In this document: positions 1 through 5,565 of the stretch, one piece after another | How the letters are laid out: every line of letters begins with the position of its first letter | Position numbering within the stretch: position 1 is the stretch's first letter | Source: an uncultured Selenomonadales bacterium | Lineage (GTDB): Bacteria > Bacillota > Negativicutes > Selenomonadales > Selenomonadaceae | Direction of reading: 5' to 3' | Length of the DNA: 15,645 nucleotides | Assembly (NCBI GenBank): GCA_947167555.1 | Contig: CAMVIO010000022.1 | Span: 1-15,645, forward strand | Notes under the pieces: model-generated | Told to the model about the DNA's origin: nothing | Databases searched by the model: none | Seen by the model: the letters and a program-made list of their open reading frames with translations, nothing else | Made by a program: the position numbers and the translations under genes

Positions 1-432
1 CGCGTGGCCGGAGGCGGCGAAGCGGGACTTCGCGGCGGCGGAAACGGCGACCTTTACGTCTATATTTTCGTGAAGCGGCATAAATTGTTCGAGCGCGAAG
101 GTTCCGACGTGCTCTGCGAGGTGCCGATTTCTTTCGTGCAGGCGGCCCTCGGCGACACCATCGAGGCGCCGACCATCGACGGCAAGGTGGAAATGAAGAT
201 TCCGGCGGGCATCCAGTCCGGCACGATGCTTCGGCTGAAAGGCCGCGGCATCCCGTTCCTGCGCGGCAACGGCCGCGGCGATCAGCTCGTGCGCGTCAAG
301 GTGCTGACGCCGCAAAAGCTCTCCGCACGGCAGAAAGAGCTTTTGAAGGAGTTCGGCGAGATCAGCGGACAAAACGTCAACCCGGAGCAGGAAAGCTTCA
401 TGAACACGATCAAGAAGATGTTCAAGAAATAA
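1..432 (+). CDS. dnaJ: Chaperone protein DnaJ (Hsp40), C-terminal fragment, 5' end outside window
   Basis: The reading frame is open from base 1 and encodes the last 143 residues of DnaJ, the co-chaperone that delivers unfolded clients to DnaK and stimulates its ATPase. What is visible is the end of C-terminal domain I and all of domain II. The typical features are the GDLYV strand, the HKLFEREG segment, LCEVPISFVQAALGD, an IPAGIQSGTMLRLKGRGIP segment, and the closing VRVKVLTPQKLSARQKELL helix. The J domain, Gly/Phe linker and zinc-finger repeats lie upstream of the window. The GTG at base 4 is not a real start, because the homologous sequence simply continues through it. A strong terminator follows 13 bp after the stop, so dnaJ ends its transcription unit here. 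Identification is secure. Confidence 0.95.
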   Translation, partial: RVAGGGEAGLRGGGNGDLYVYIFVKRHKLFEREGSDVLCEVPISFVQAALGDTIEAPTIDGKVEMKIPAGIQSGTMLRLKGRGIPFLRGNGRGDQLVRVKVLTPQKLSARQKELLKEFGEISGQNVNPEQESFMNTIKKMFKK

Positions 433-444
433 GATTGAGACGCG

Positions 445-487
445 AAACCGCGCCGCTTATCAAACGTGATGGGCGGCGCGGTTTTTT
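445..487 (+). terminator. Rho-independent terminator of the dnaJ operon
   Basis: The arms 445-461 and 468-484 form a 17-bp stem with two G-T wobbles around a 6-base loop. The GC core is CCGCGCCGC/GCGGCGCGG, and the 3' side runs into six T. A close relative of the whole element recurs behind hicB at 1234-1285. Confidence 0.9.
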
Positions 488-535
488 GCGTCATAGCAAT
501 ATTTTTATGCGTTTTATTTTTTAGAACACTGTTCA

Positions 536-571
536 AATACGTATTGATATAATGCACATGATTTGTTACAA
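536..571 (+). promoter_or_regulatory. Candidate HicB operator: two short palindromes on the hicAB promoter
   Basis: A perfect 10-bp palindrome, AATACGTATT (536-545), overlaps the -35 box. A second inverted repeat, TTGT-T-ACAA (563-571), overlaps the -10 box. HicB proteins with a ribbon-helix-helix domain are known to repress their own operon, so two palindromes placed on the promoter fit that role. The binding assignment is inference. Confidence 0.35.
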
Positions 572-572
572 T
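544..572 (+). promoter_or_regulatory. Sigma-A-type promoter of hicAB
   Basis: TTGATA (544-549) and TACAAT (567-572) are separated by exactly 17 bp. They sit 23 bp before the hicA start, with an AAGGAGG ribosome binding site at 581-587. This is a good vegetative promoter match. Confidence 0.7.
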
Positions 573-594
573 ACAGCCGTAAGGAGGATGTGAC

Positions 595-783
595 ATGACG
601 CCGAAGGAGATGGAAGCAAAAATCCTGATGGACGGTTGGCGGCTTGTCAAGATTGATGGTTCGCACCATCATTACAAGCATCCGCACAAACGCGGCAAAG
701 TAACGATACCGTTCCACACAAAGCCGAAGGATTTAGACAGGAAGACAGTCAATTCGATTCTGAAACAGGCAGGCTTGAAATAG
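595..783 (+). CDS. hicA: HicA-family mRNA interferase toxin (type II toxin-antitoxin)
   Basis: This 62-residue protein has the usual HicA size and double-stranded-RNA-binding-like fold. The N-terminal helix MTPKEMEAKILMDGWRLV is followed by the catalytic strand G22-S23-H24-H25-H26-Y27-K28-HP. H24 is the conserved active-site histidine. The basic strand KVTIPFH and the C-terminal helix DRKTVNSILKQAGL follow. HicA cleaves mRNA and tmRNA in the cytoplasm and is neutralised by HicB. The start is set by AAGGAGG seven bases upstream, and hicA is the first gene of a two-gene operon with hicB 13 bp downstream. It sits in a lower-GC island, as expected of a mobile stress module. All expected residues are present, so the toxin is probably active. 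Confidence 0.92.
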   Translation: MTPKEMEAKILMDGWRLVKIDGSHHHYKHPHKRGKVTIPFHTKPKDLDRKTVNSILKQAGLK

Positions 784-796
784 AGGAGGTCATTCT

Positions 797-1231
797 ATGC
801 TTAGCATTTATCCCGCAATCTTTTTCCATGAGAAAAACGGTCATTATTCGGTAGTTTTTCCAGACCTCAACCATCTGTCGACCTGCGGCGATACTATGCA
901 GGAGGCTATGGAAATGGCGGTCGACTGTCTTGCCGGATATATCCATTCGGAAAAACTGGACGGCAACGAAATTCCCGAGCCTACGCCGATGGACAAGGTC
1001 GATATCCATTGCGAAGACGATGAAGATGACGATTACGGAGAAGACGATCGTTTTATCAGCATGGTTTCCGTCGATGTGGAGGAATATGCCCGCACGCATT
1101 TCGACAAGGCAGTGCGGAAATCCCTGACCATCCCCAAATGGCTAAACGATATTGCCGTCAGCCGCAAGGTCAATTTTTCCAAAGTGCTGCAGCGCGCCTT
1201 GCGGAAGGAACTGAATATCGCGCAAGGGTGA
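797..1231 (+). CDS. hicB: HicB-family antitoxin with C-terminal ribbon-helix-helix domain
   Basis: This 144-residue protein is the partner of HicA. Residues 1-65 form the degenerate RNase-H-like HicB fold: YPAIFFHEKNGHYSVVFPDL, then CGDTMQEAMEMAVDCLAGYI. Residues 73-84 are an acidic run (EDDEDDDYGEDD) that probably bridges the domains. Residues 89-103 resume with VSVDVEEYARTHFDK, and residues 106-139 look like a ribbon-helix-helix DNA-binding domain (KSLTIPKWLNDIA...NFSKVLQRALRKEL). HicB blocks the HicA active site and usually represses the operon. Its ribosome binding site GAGGAGGT (782-789) overlaps the hicA stop codon, which suggests coupled translation. A terminator copy follows immediately. 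Family assignment is strong; the role of the acidic insert is inference. Confidence 0.9.
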   Translation: MLSIYPAIFFHEKNGHYSVVFPDLNHLSTCGDTMQEAMEMAVDCLAGYIHSEKLDGNEIPEPTPMDKVDIHCEDDEDDDYGEDDRFISMVSVDVEEYARTHFDKAVRKSLTIPKWLNDIAVSRKVNFSKVLQRALRKELNIAQG

Positions 1232-1245
1232 TATAGACGCAGAAT

Positions 1246-1284
1246 CGCGCAGCTCATCAAATGACGATGGGCGGCGCGTTTTTT
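1246..1284 (+). terminator. Rho-independent terminator behind hicB (near-copy of the dnaJ terminator)
   Basis: The arms 1246-1258 and 1266-1278 form a 13-bp stem with one mismatch and one wobble around a 7-base loop, followed by six T and then a second T run. It starts 15 bp after the hicB stop. The surrounding 51 bp (1235-1285) align closely with 438-488. Confidence 0.8.
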
Positions 1285-1297
1285 GTTTTTGGATAAG

Positions 1298-1357
1298 TTC
1301 CGCAAGATATTTGCGCGGAAAATTCGCAGAATTTTTTGCGCAAATTGTCTTGCGGGG
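1298..1357. repeat. Large near-perfect palindrome (58-60 bp) overlapping a promoter
   Basis: The arms 1300-1325 and 1329-1355 pair almost completely around a 3-base loop (GCA). The outer block is CCGCAAGA with TCTTGCGG, the middle block ATTTGCGC with GCGCAAAT, and the inner block AAAATTC with GAATTTT. Between the blocks there are only G-T wobbles and one extra base. The 3' arm runs into the -35 box and G tract of the next gene. No T run follows, so this is not a standard terminator. It could be a cruciform, a regulator site or a dispersed palindromic repeat. Confidence 0.8.
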
Positions 1358-1377
1358 GGGGACACTGATAGTATAAT
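1350..1377 (+). promoter_or_regulatory. Promoter of the secreted-protein gene with a G8 tract in its spacer
   Basis: TTGCGG (1350-1355) and a perfect TATAAT (1372-1377) are 16 bp apart. Eight consecutive G (1354-1361) start in the last bases of the -35 box and continue into the spacer. Gain or loss of one G would change the spacing to 17 or 15, a layout used by known phase-variable promoters. Confidence 0.6.
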
Positions 1378-1409
1378 AAAAATATAGAATGATTTTGGGA
1401 GGGTCAAAT

Positions 1410-2627
1410 ATGCGAAAGTTTTGGTCGAGGATTTTCCTGCTGTGCATGGCTTGCATGATTTGTATGAGCGGGCTGTGCTTGGCGAAGGAGGAGGAGGAAA
1501 AGGAAAACTGGGTACAGTATTACTACAAAGATTCTAACAATATTTTTTATGTAGACACTAATTCCATCAAAGTGCGCGAATATGAAGGGCGCAAGTATTT
1601 GGACGTTAAAGTCAGAGCCAAAGGAGAACAAGAGGAATGGTATTATATTGTCACTCGAACGGTGGAGGTTACATACGCAAAATGGCATAAAGTATTTGAT
1701 ATAGAAAACCGGAAAGTGCTTAATCTGGAATGGGATAACAAATACTCAACCCCCAAAAAGGGAACGCGTGATATTTCAGAACTTGGAGAAAGAGGTTGGG
1801 ATTTACATAAATACCTATTCGATGAGCAGCTAGTAAGCTGGGTCGAGCAGAATTATCCTTCGGTCATCAATGAGATTCGCACGCACAATCAATCCATTCC
1901 AGGAGCAAAGACGGACGTGATGGGAACGACGGGCGGTTCGAGCGGTGGCTCTTTGCAGGACATCGTGGGTGATATCGAGTACGAGGTGCTGGATTCGGGC
2001 GCGGTGCAATTCAGTCCGCGTTGCATGGCGTATACGGGGCCGAACGATGAGGAGTATTTTACTTTGTATGCTTCTTCTTATTTTATATTTGCCAAGCCGG
2101 AGAAATACAGTGCTTGGCCCGGTGCATACTTGGTGGGGGAATTACATGGTGATTATGATGATGCAACAACGATAGAGACACATACCTGTGCTGGTATCGA
2201 TGCTTTTGATTACGACCCCAAGACGAAAACATTTACTTTTTATGAACATTGGGGATGGAACGGTGAGGTTGATGATGTATTTTATCGAATGCAGGTCATA
2301 GATAAGAACACCATATATATAACGTATAAATCCTATGAGGATTCCGTAAAAATAAGAAATAATACATACCGATACATGCCGTATGACAAGCTTCCCGTTA
2401 AATCACAAATAGTAGATGGCGTTTCAGTCATAGTGGGAGAAAAATGGAATTATTGCGACAGGAATCGATGTGTATGGTTTGGAGATCATTCTCCATATTT
2501 TTGCCCAGTGGACGATGTCGGTAGACTCAACGCGGTTGTGGACATGGCACGGGCTTTTCTTGCCATAAATGGACAAGTGGGAGCAGCTCCTGAAGGATAT
2601 AATATAAAGACTGCTGTTGACCCCTAA
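1410..2627 (+). CDS. Secreted two-part protein of unknown function (surface-adhesin-E-like N-terminal part)
   Basis: The start at 1410 is preferred over the in-frame ATG at 1389. It has GGGAGGG (1397-1403) six bases upstream, and the protein then begins with a clean signal peptide (MRKFWSRIFLLCMACMICMS...CLA, cut probably after A25). There is no convincing lipobox. The 405-residue product has two parts. Residues 33-165 are rich in W and Y and resemble the surface-adhesin-E-like pattern common in Negativicutes (NWVQYYYKD...FYVDTNSI). A Gly/Ser/Thr linker (171-182) leads to a second part with several cysteines (TCAGID, NYCDRNRC, YFCPVDD) that matches no family I recognise. Base composition is uneven: 33% GC at 1681-1740, 60% at 1921-1980 and 32% at 2281-2340 by hand count. 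The gene is monocistronic. An extracytoplasmic location is likely; the function is unknown. Confidence 0.75.
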   Translation: MRKFWSRIFLLCMACMICMSGLCLAKEEEEKENWVQYYYKDSNNIFYVDTNSIKVREYEGRKYLDVKVRAKGEQEEWYYIVTRTVEVTYAKWHKVFDIENRKVLNLEWDNKYSTPKKGTRDISELGERGWDLHKYLFDEQLVSWVEQNYPSVINEIRTHNQSIPGAKTDVMGTTGGSSGGSLQDIVGDIEYEVLDSGAVQFSPRCMAYTGPNDEEYFTLYASSYFIFAKPEKYSAWPGAYLVGELHGDYDDATTIETHTCAGIDAFDYDPKTKTFTFYEHWGWNGEVDDVFYRMQVIDKNTIYITYKSYEDSVKIRNNTYRYMPYDKLPVKSQIVDGVSVIVGEKWNYCDRNRCVWFGDHSPYFCPVDDVGRLNAVVDMARAFLAINGQVGAAPEGYNIKTAVDP

Positions 2628-2675
2628 TTAGCTATACAATAGTGTAACGGGATGGAATACACCGTGCCAGAAATG

Positions 2676-2712
2676 AAAAGGACCGCAGGGCGAATTGCCT
2701 TGCGGTTCTTTT
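2676..2712. terminator. Bidirectional terminator between the secreted-protein gene and eno
   Basis: A 16-bp stem pairs 2676-2691 (AAAAGGACCGCAGGGC) with 2697-2712, with two G-T wobbles and a 5-base loop. A/T runs lie on both sides, so it can stop transcription of both convergent genes. Confidence 0.85.
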
Positions 2713-2731
2713 GCCATACATAATGAAGTTT

Positions 2732-4033
2732 TTACCGGTTCGCGAGTTTCGCCAGCAGCGGCGATGCGTCGTAGGCGGCTTTTCCTCCCAGTTCTTCCTC
2801 GATGCGGAGGAGCTGGTTGTACTTCGCTACGCGCTCGCTGCGGTTCGGGGCGCCTGTCTTGATCTGGCCCGCGTTCAGCGCTACTACGAGGTCGGCAATC
2901 GTTGCGTCCTCGGTCTCGCCGGAGCGGTGGGAGACCACTGCGCGGAAGCCGTTCTTGTGCGCGAGCTGGATGGCCTCGATGGTCTCGGTCAGCGAGCCGA
3001 TCTGGTTCAGCTTGATCAGGATCGCGTTGCCCGCTCCCATCTTGATGCCTTTCGCGAGACGCTTCGTGTTCGTGACGAAGAGGTCGTCGCCGACGATCTG
3101 GAGCTTGTTGCCGAGACGCTCGGTCAGCTTCTTCCAGCCTTCCCAGTCTTCCTCATCCAGCGGGTCCTCAAGGGAAACGATCGGATATTTCGCGACGAGC
3201 TTTTCCCAGTAGTCGATGAGCTTCGCGGTGGTGTATTTCGTGTCGGCTTTCGGCAGCACGTATTCGCCTTTCTTCTTGCCCTTCCATTCGCTGGCGGCGG
3301 CGTCGATGGCCAGGGCGAAATCCTTGCCCGGCTTGTAGCCCGCTTCCTTGATTGCTTTCATGATGTAGTCGAGGGCTTCCTCGGCGCTCTTCAGGTTCGG
3401 CGCGAAGCCGCCCTCGTCGCCGACGGAGGTCGCAAGCTTGTTTTTCTTCAGCAAAGCCGCCAATGCGTGATAAACCTCGGCGCACCACTGGAGGCACTGG
3501 GCGAAGGTCTTCGCGCCGATCGGCATGATCATGAATTCCTGCACGTCGATGTTGTTCGTCGCGTGAGCGCCGCCGTTCAGGATATTCATCATCGGCACCG
3601 GCAGCACGCGGGCCTGCGCGCCGCCGAGGAAACGGTAAAGCGACTGTCCTTCGGAAATCGCGGCGGCTTTCGCGCTGGCCAGCGAAACGGCGAGGATCGC
3701 GTTGGCGCCGAGTTTCTTCTTGCCCTCGGTGCCGTCGGCTTTCAGCATCGCGTGGTCGACAGTGTAAGTGTCGGCGGCCTCGAGGCCCAGGACGGCCTTC
3801 GTCAGCGTCGTGTTGACATTCTTGACGGCCTTCAGCACGCCTTTGCCGTTGTAGCGTTTCTTGTCGCCGTCGCGAAGCTCCAGCGCCTCGAACTGACCCG
3901 TGGACGCGCCGCTCGGGCTTGCCGCGCGGCCGACGCTGCCGTCACACAACATGACTTCCGCCTCGACGGTGGGATTGCCGCGTGAGTCCATGATCTCGCG
4001 GCCAACGACGTTTACAATCTCTGCTGCATTCAT
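2732..4033 (-). CDS. eno: Enolase (phosphopyruvate hydratase)
   Basis: This 433-residue enzyme has the typical bacterial length and interconverts 2-phosphoglycerate and phosphoenolpyruvate in glycolysis. The N-terminal loop SGASTGQFEALELRDGD is intact. The catalytic machinery is complete: H157 in GGAHATNN, E207 in GDEGGFAPN, the Mg2+ ligands D244, E289 (SLEDPLDEEDW) and D316 (VGDDLFVTN), K341 in ILIKLNQIG, H369-R370-S371 in SHRSGETED, and K392 in IKTGAPNRSER. The start is supported by GGAGG seven bases upstream. The gene is alone on the minus strand, divergent from the efflux operon and convergent with the secreted-protein gene. Nothing in it looks impaired. Confidence 0.98.
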   Translation of the reverse strand: MNAAEIVNVVGREIMDSRGNPTVEAEVMLCDGSVGRAASPSGASTGQFEALELRDGDKKRYNGKGVLKAVKNVNTTLTKAVLGLEAADTYTVDHAMLKADGTEGKKKLGANAILAVSLASAKAAAISEGQSLYRFLGGAQARVLPVPMMNILNGGAHATNNIDVQEFMIMPIGAKTFAQCLQWCAEVYHALAALLKKNKLATSVGDEGGFAPNLKSAEEALDYIMKAIKEAGYKPGKDFALAIDAAASEWKGKKKGEYVLPKADTKYTTAKLIDYWEKLVAKYPIVSLEDPLDEEDWEGWKKLTERLGNKLQIVGDDLFVTNTKRLAKGIKMGAGNAILIKLNQIGSLTETIEAIQLAHKNGFRAVVSHRSGETEDATIADLVVALNAGQIKTGAPNRSERVAKYNQLLRIEEELGGKAAYDASPLLAKLANR

Positions 4034-4098
4034 TCAAAATCCTCCAATCTTTTTCCCGAAGCGGCAACCCGCCCCGATGCTGGAAATTTACATATTCT

Positions 4099-4128
4099 AT
4101 TATATCATTTATTGTGAGGAATAGGAAA
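4099..4128 (-). promoter_or_regulatory. Probable eno promoter
   Basis: On the minus strand a perfect TATAAT (4104 to 4099) has a weak -35, TTTCCT (4128 to 4123), 18 bp upstream. The untranslated leader of about 60 bases shows no obvious structure. Confidence 0.5.
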
Positions 4129-4166
4129 GAATTTTTCGTCTTTTTGGCGTTTGGCTATTTGTTTTG

Positions 4167-4175
4167 TGTTATAAT
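4167..4175 (+). promoter_or_regulatory. Extended -10 promoter of the DUF2905/efflux operon
   Basis: TGT directly followed by TATAAT forms an extended -10 element, which explains the lack of a clear -35 box. It lies 41 bp before the first start codon. No regulator gene is adjacent. Confidence 0.55.
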
Positions 4176-4216
4176 GTATCATGGTTTAAAGTGTATTCTG
4201 CGACAGGAGGGCACAA

Positions 4217-4438
4217 ATGGACGCGCAGCAGATTGGGCGGACGCTGATGGTTTTCGGCGCGGTGCTCGTGGCAATAGGCGCTGTACTTTATTTTGGTGGG
4301 CGTATTTTGCCGTTGGGACAGTTGCCGGGGGATTTTCATTTCGGCGGGGAGAATTGGTCCGTCCATTTTCCGTTGGCGACTTGCGCAATCATCAGCATTT
4401 TGCTGTCGCTGTTCCTGAATTTGTTTTTCAGACGATAA
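4217..4438 (+). CDS. DUF2905-family small membrane protein
   Basis: This 73-residue protein has two hydrophobic helices, about residues 8-27 (RTLMVFGAVLVAIGAVLYFG) and 50-70 (FPLATCAIISILLSLFLNLFF). They are joined by the loop ILPLGQLPGDFHFGGENWSVHFPL. The G-x-LPGD...FPLAT pattern is characteristic of DUF2905, a short inner-membrane family of unknown function. AGGAGGG five bases upstream fixes the start. It is the first gene after the promoter at 4167-4175 and ends 35 bp before the efflux adaptor, so co-transcription with the pump is likely. Whether it works with the pump is not known. Confidence 0.85.
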   Translation: MDAQQIGRTLMVFGAVLVAIGAVLYFGGRILPLGQLPGDFHFGGENWSVHFPLATCAIISILLSLFLNLFFRR

Positions 4439-4443
4439 ATAAT

Positions 4444-4463
4444 ATATTACGAGATATTACGAG
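4444..4463 (+). repeat. Two perfect tandem copies of a 10-bp unit before the adaptor ribosome binding site
   Basis: ATATTACGAG occurs twice without a gap, and the second copy ends inside GAGGAG, the ribosome binding site of the adaptor gene. It probably arose by a small slippage event. Confidence 0.85.
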
Positions 4464-4473
4464 GAGATTATCC

Positions 4474-5565
4474 ATGAATCGAAATATGACGATTTGCGCC
4501 GCGCTGTTGCTTTCGGCGGCGATTTTTTCCGGCTGCGGCAAGGAGGCGGCGCCGGAGACGAAAGCGCCGTTGGTGCGTACGCAGACGGTGGCTGCCGGGA
4601 GCGCGGCGCAGGCGGCGGAGTACGCGGGCAGCGTGCATGGGCGGTATGAGAAGAATATGGCGTTCCAGGTCGGCGGACAGATCGTCGGGCGGGACGTGCA
4701 GCTCGGCGACCGGGTGTCGGCGGGGTCGGTGATGATGCGCATCGACCCGAAGGACGTGGCGCAGAAGACGACCGCGGCGGACGCGCAGGCGGAGGCGGCC
4801 GGCGCGCAGCTCGCGCTGGCGGAAACAAATCTCGCGCGCTATCGTCAGCTTTACGCGGAAGCGGCCATCGCGGCGGCTGTGCTCGACCAGTACCAGACGG
4901 CCTATGACGCGGCCCTCGCTGCGTATCAGGCTGCGGCGGCGCAGGCGACGGAGGCGCACAACGCCCTTTCCTACACGGAGCTCGTCGCCGACGCGGACGG
5001 CGTGGTGTCCGGCCTTTCGGCGGAAGTCGGGCAGGTGGTCGCCGCCGGGCAGACGGTGCTGACCTTTGTGGAGTCCGGCGAGATGGAAGTCGAGATCAAC
5101 GTGCCGGAGAACCGGCTGCCGATTATTTCCGTCGGCAAGAATGTGGAGGTATCCTTCTGGGCGATGGGTGACGCAAAAACGCGGGGCATTGTGCGGGAAA
5201 TCGCGCCGATGGCGGACCCGGCGACGCGGACCTACAAGGTGCGCGTCTCGATCCCGAATCCGCCCGCAGGCATGGCGCTCGGCATGACGGCCAGCGTGAA
5301 CGTGACGGGCGAAAAGGCGGGCGGCGCGGCGAATACGACGGCGACGCTGCCGATGACCGCGATCTACCAGACCGGGGACAAGCCCTGCGTCTGGCTCGTC
5401 AAGGACGGAAAGGTGACGCTTCGCGAAATTTCCGTCGAATCCTTCGACGCCAACGATGCGGTCGTCCGGGGACTCTCCGCGGGCGACGTGGTGGTGACGG
5501 CGGGCGTCCACAAGCTCCATGAGGGCGAGGAAGTGCGCCTCGGCGCGGAGGTTCAGAAACCATGA
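4474..5565 (+). CDS. RND efflux periplasmic adaptor lipoprotein (MFP/HlyD, AcrA-like)
   Basis: This 363-residue adaptor links an RND permease to an outer-membrane channel. The start at 4474 has GAGGAG seven bases upstream and gives a lipoprotein signal (AAIFSGC, lipidated C21), so it is anchored to the inner membrane from the outside. Residues about 55-88 are the first lipoyl half (FQVGGQIVGRDVQLGDRVSA). Residues 88-162 are an alanine/glutamine-rich coiled-coil hairpin, and residues 166-200 the second lipoyl half (SYTELVADADGVVSGL). The beta-barrel and membrane-proximal domains follow. The next gene starts inside its stop codon (ATGA), the standard adaptor-permease arrangement. The substrate cannot be read from sequence. 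No outer-membrane factor gene is nearby. Confidence 0.93.
   Translation: MNRNMTICAALLLSAAIFSGCGKEAAPETKAPLVRTQTVAAGSAAQAAEYAGSVHGRYEKNMAFQVGGQIVGRDVQLGDRVSAGSVMMRIDPKDVAQKTTAADAQAEAAGAQLALAETNLARYRQLYAEAAIAAAVLDQYQTAYDAALAAYQAAAAQATEAHNALSYTELVADADGVVSGLSAEVGQVVAAGQTVLTFVESGEMEVEINVPENRLPIISVGKNVEVSFWAMGDAKTRGIVREIAPMADPATRTYKVRVSIPNPPAGMALGMTASVNVTGEKAGGAANTTATLPMTAIYQTGDKPCVWLVKDGKVTLREISVESFDANDAVVRGLSAGDVVVTAGVHKLHEGEEVRLGAEVQKP

Noticed and set aside
1410..1490. Lipoprotein signal in the secreted protein
   Set aside because: Several cysteines occur in the hydrophobic segment, but none has a proper lipobox before it. A plain signal peptide cut after CLA fits better.
2711..3985. A 424-codon open frame on the plus strand opposite enolase
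   Set aside because: Enolase on the minus strand is complete with every catalytic residue. The other frame begins inside the terminator region and has no family features.
4114..4473. A 120-residue N-terminal extension of the efflux adaptor
   Set aside because: It would run through the promoter, the DUF2905 gene in another frame and the adaptor's own ribosome binding site, and would destroy the lipoprotein signal at 4474.
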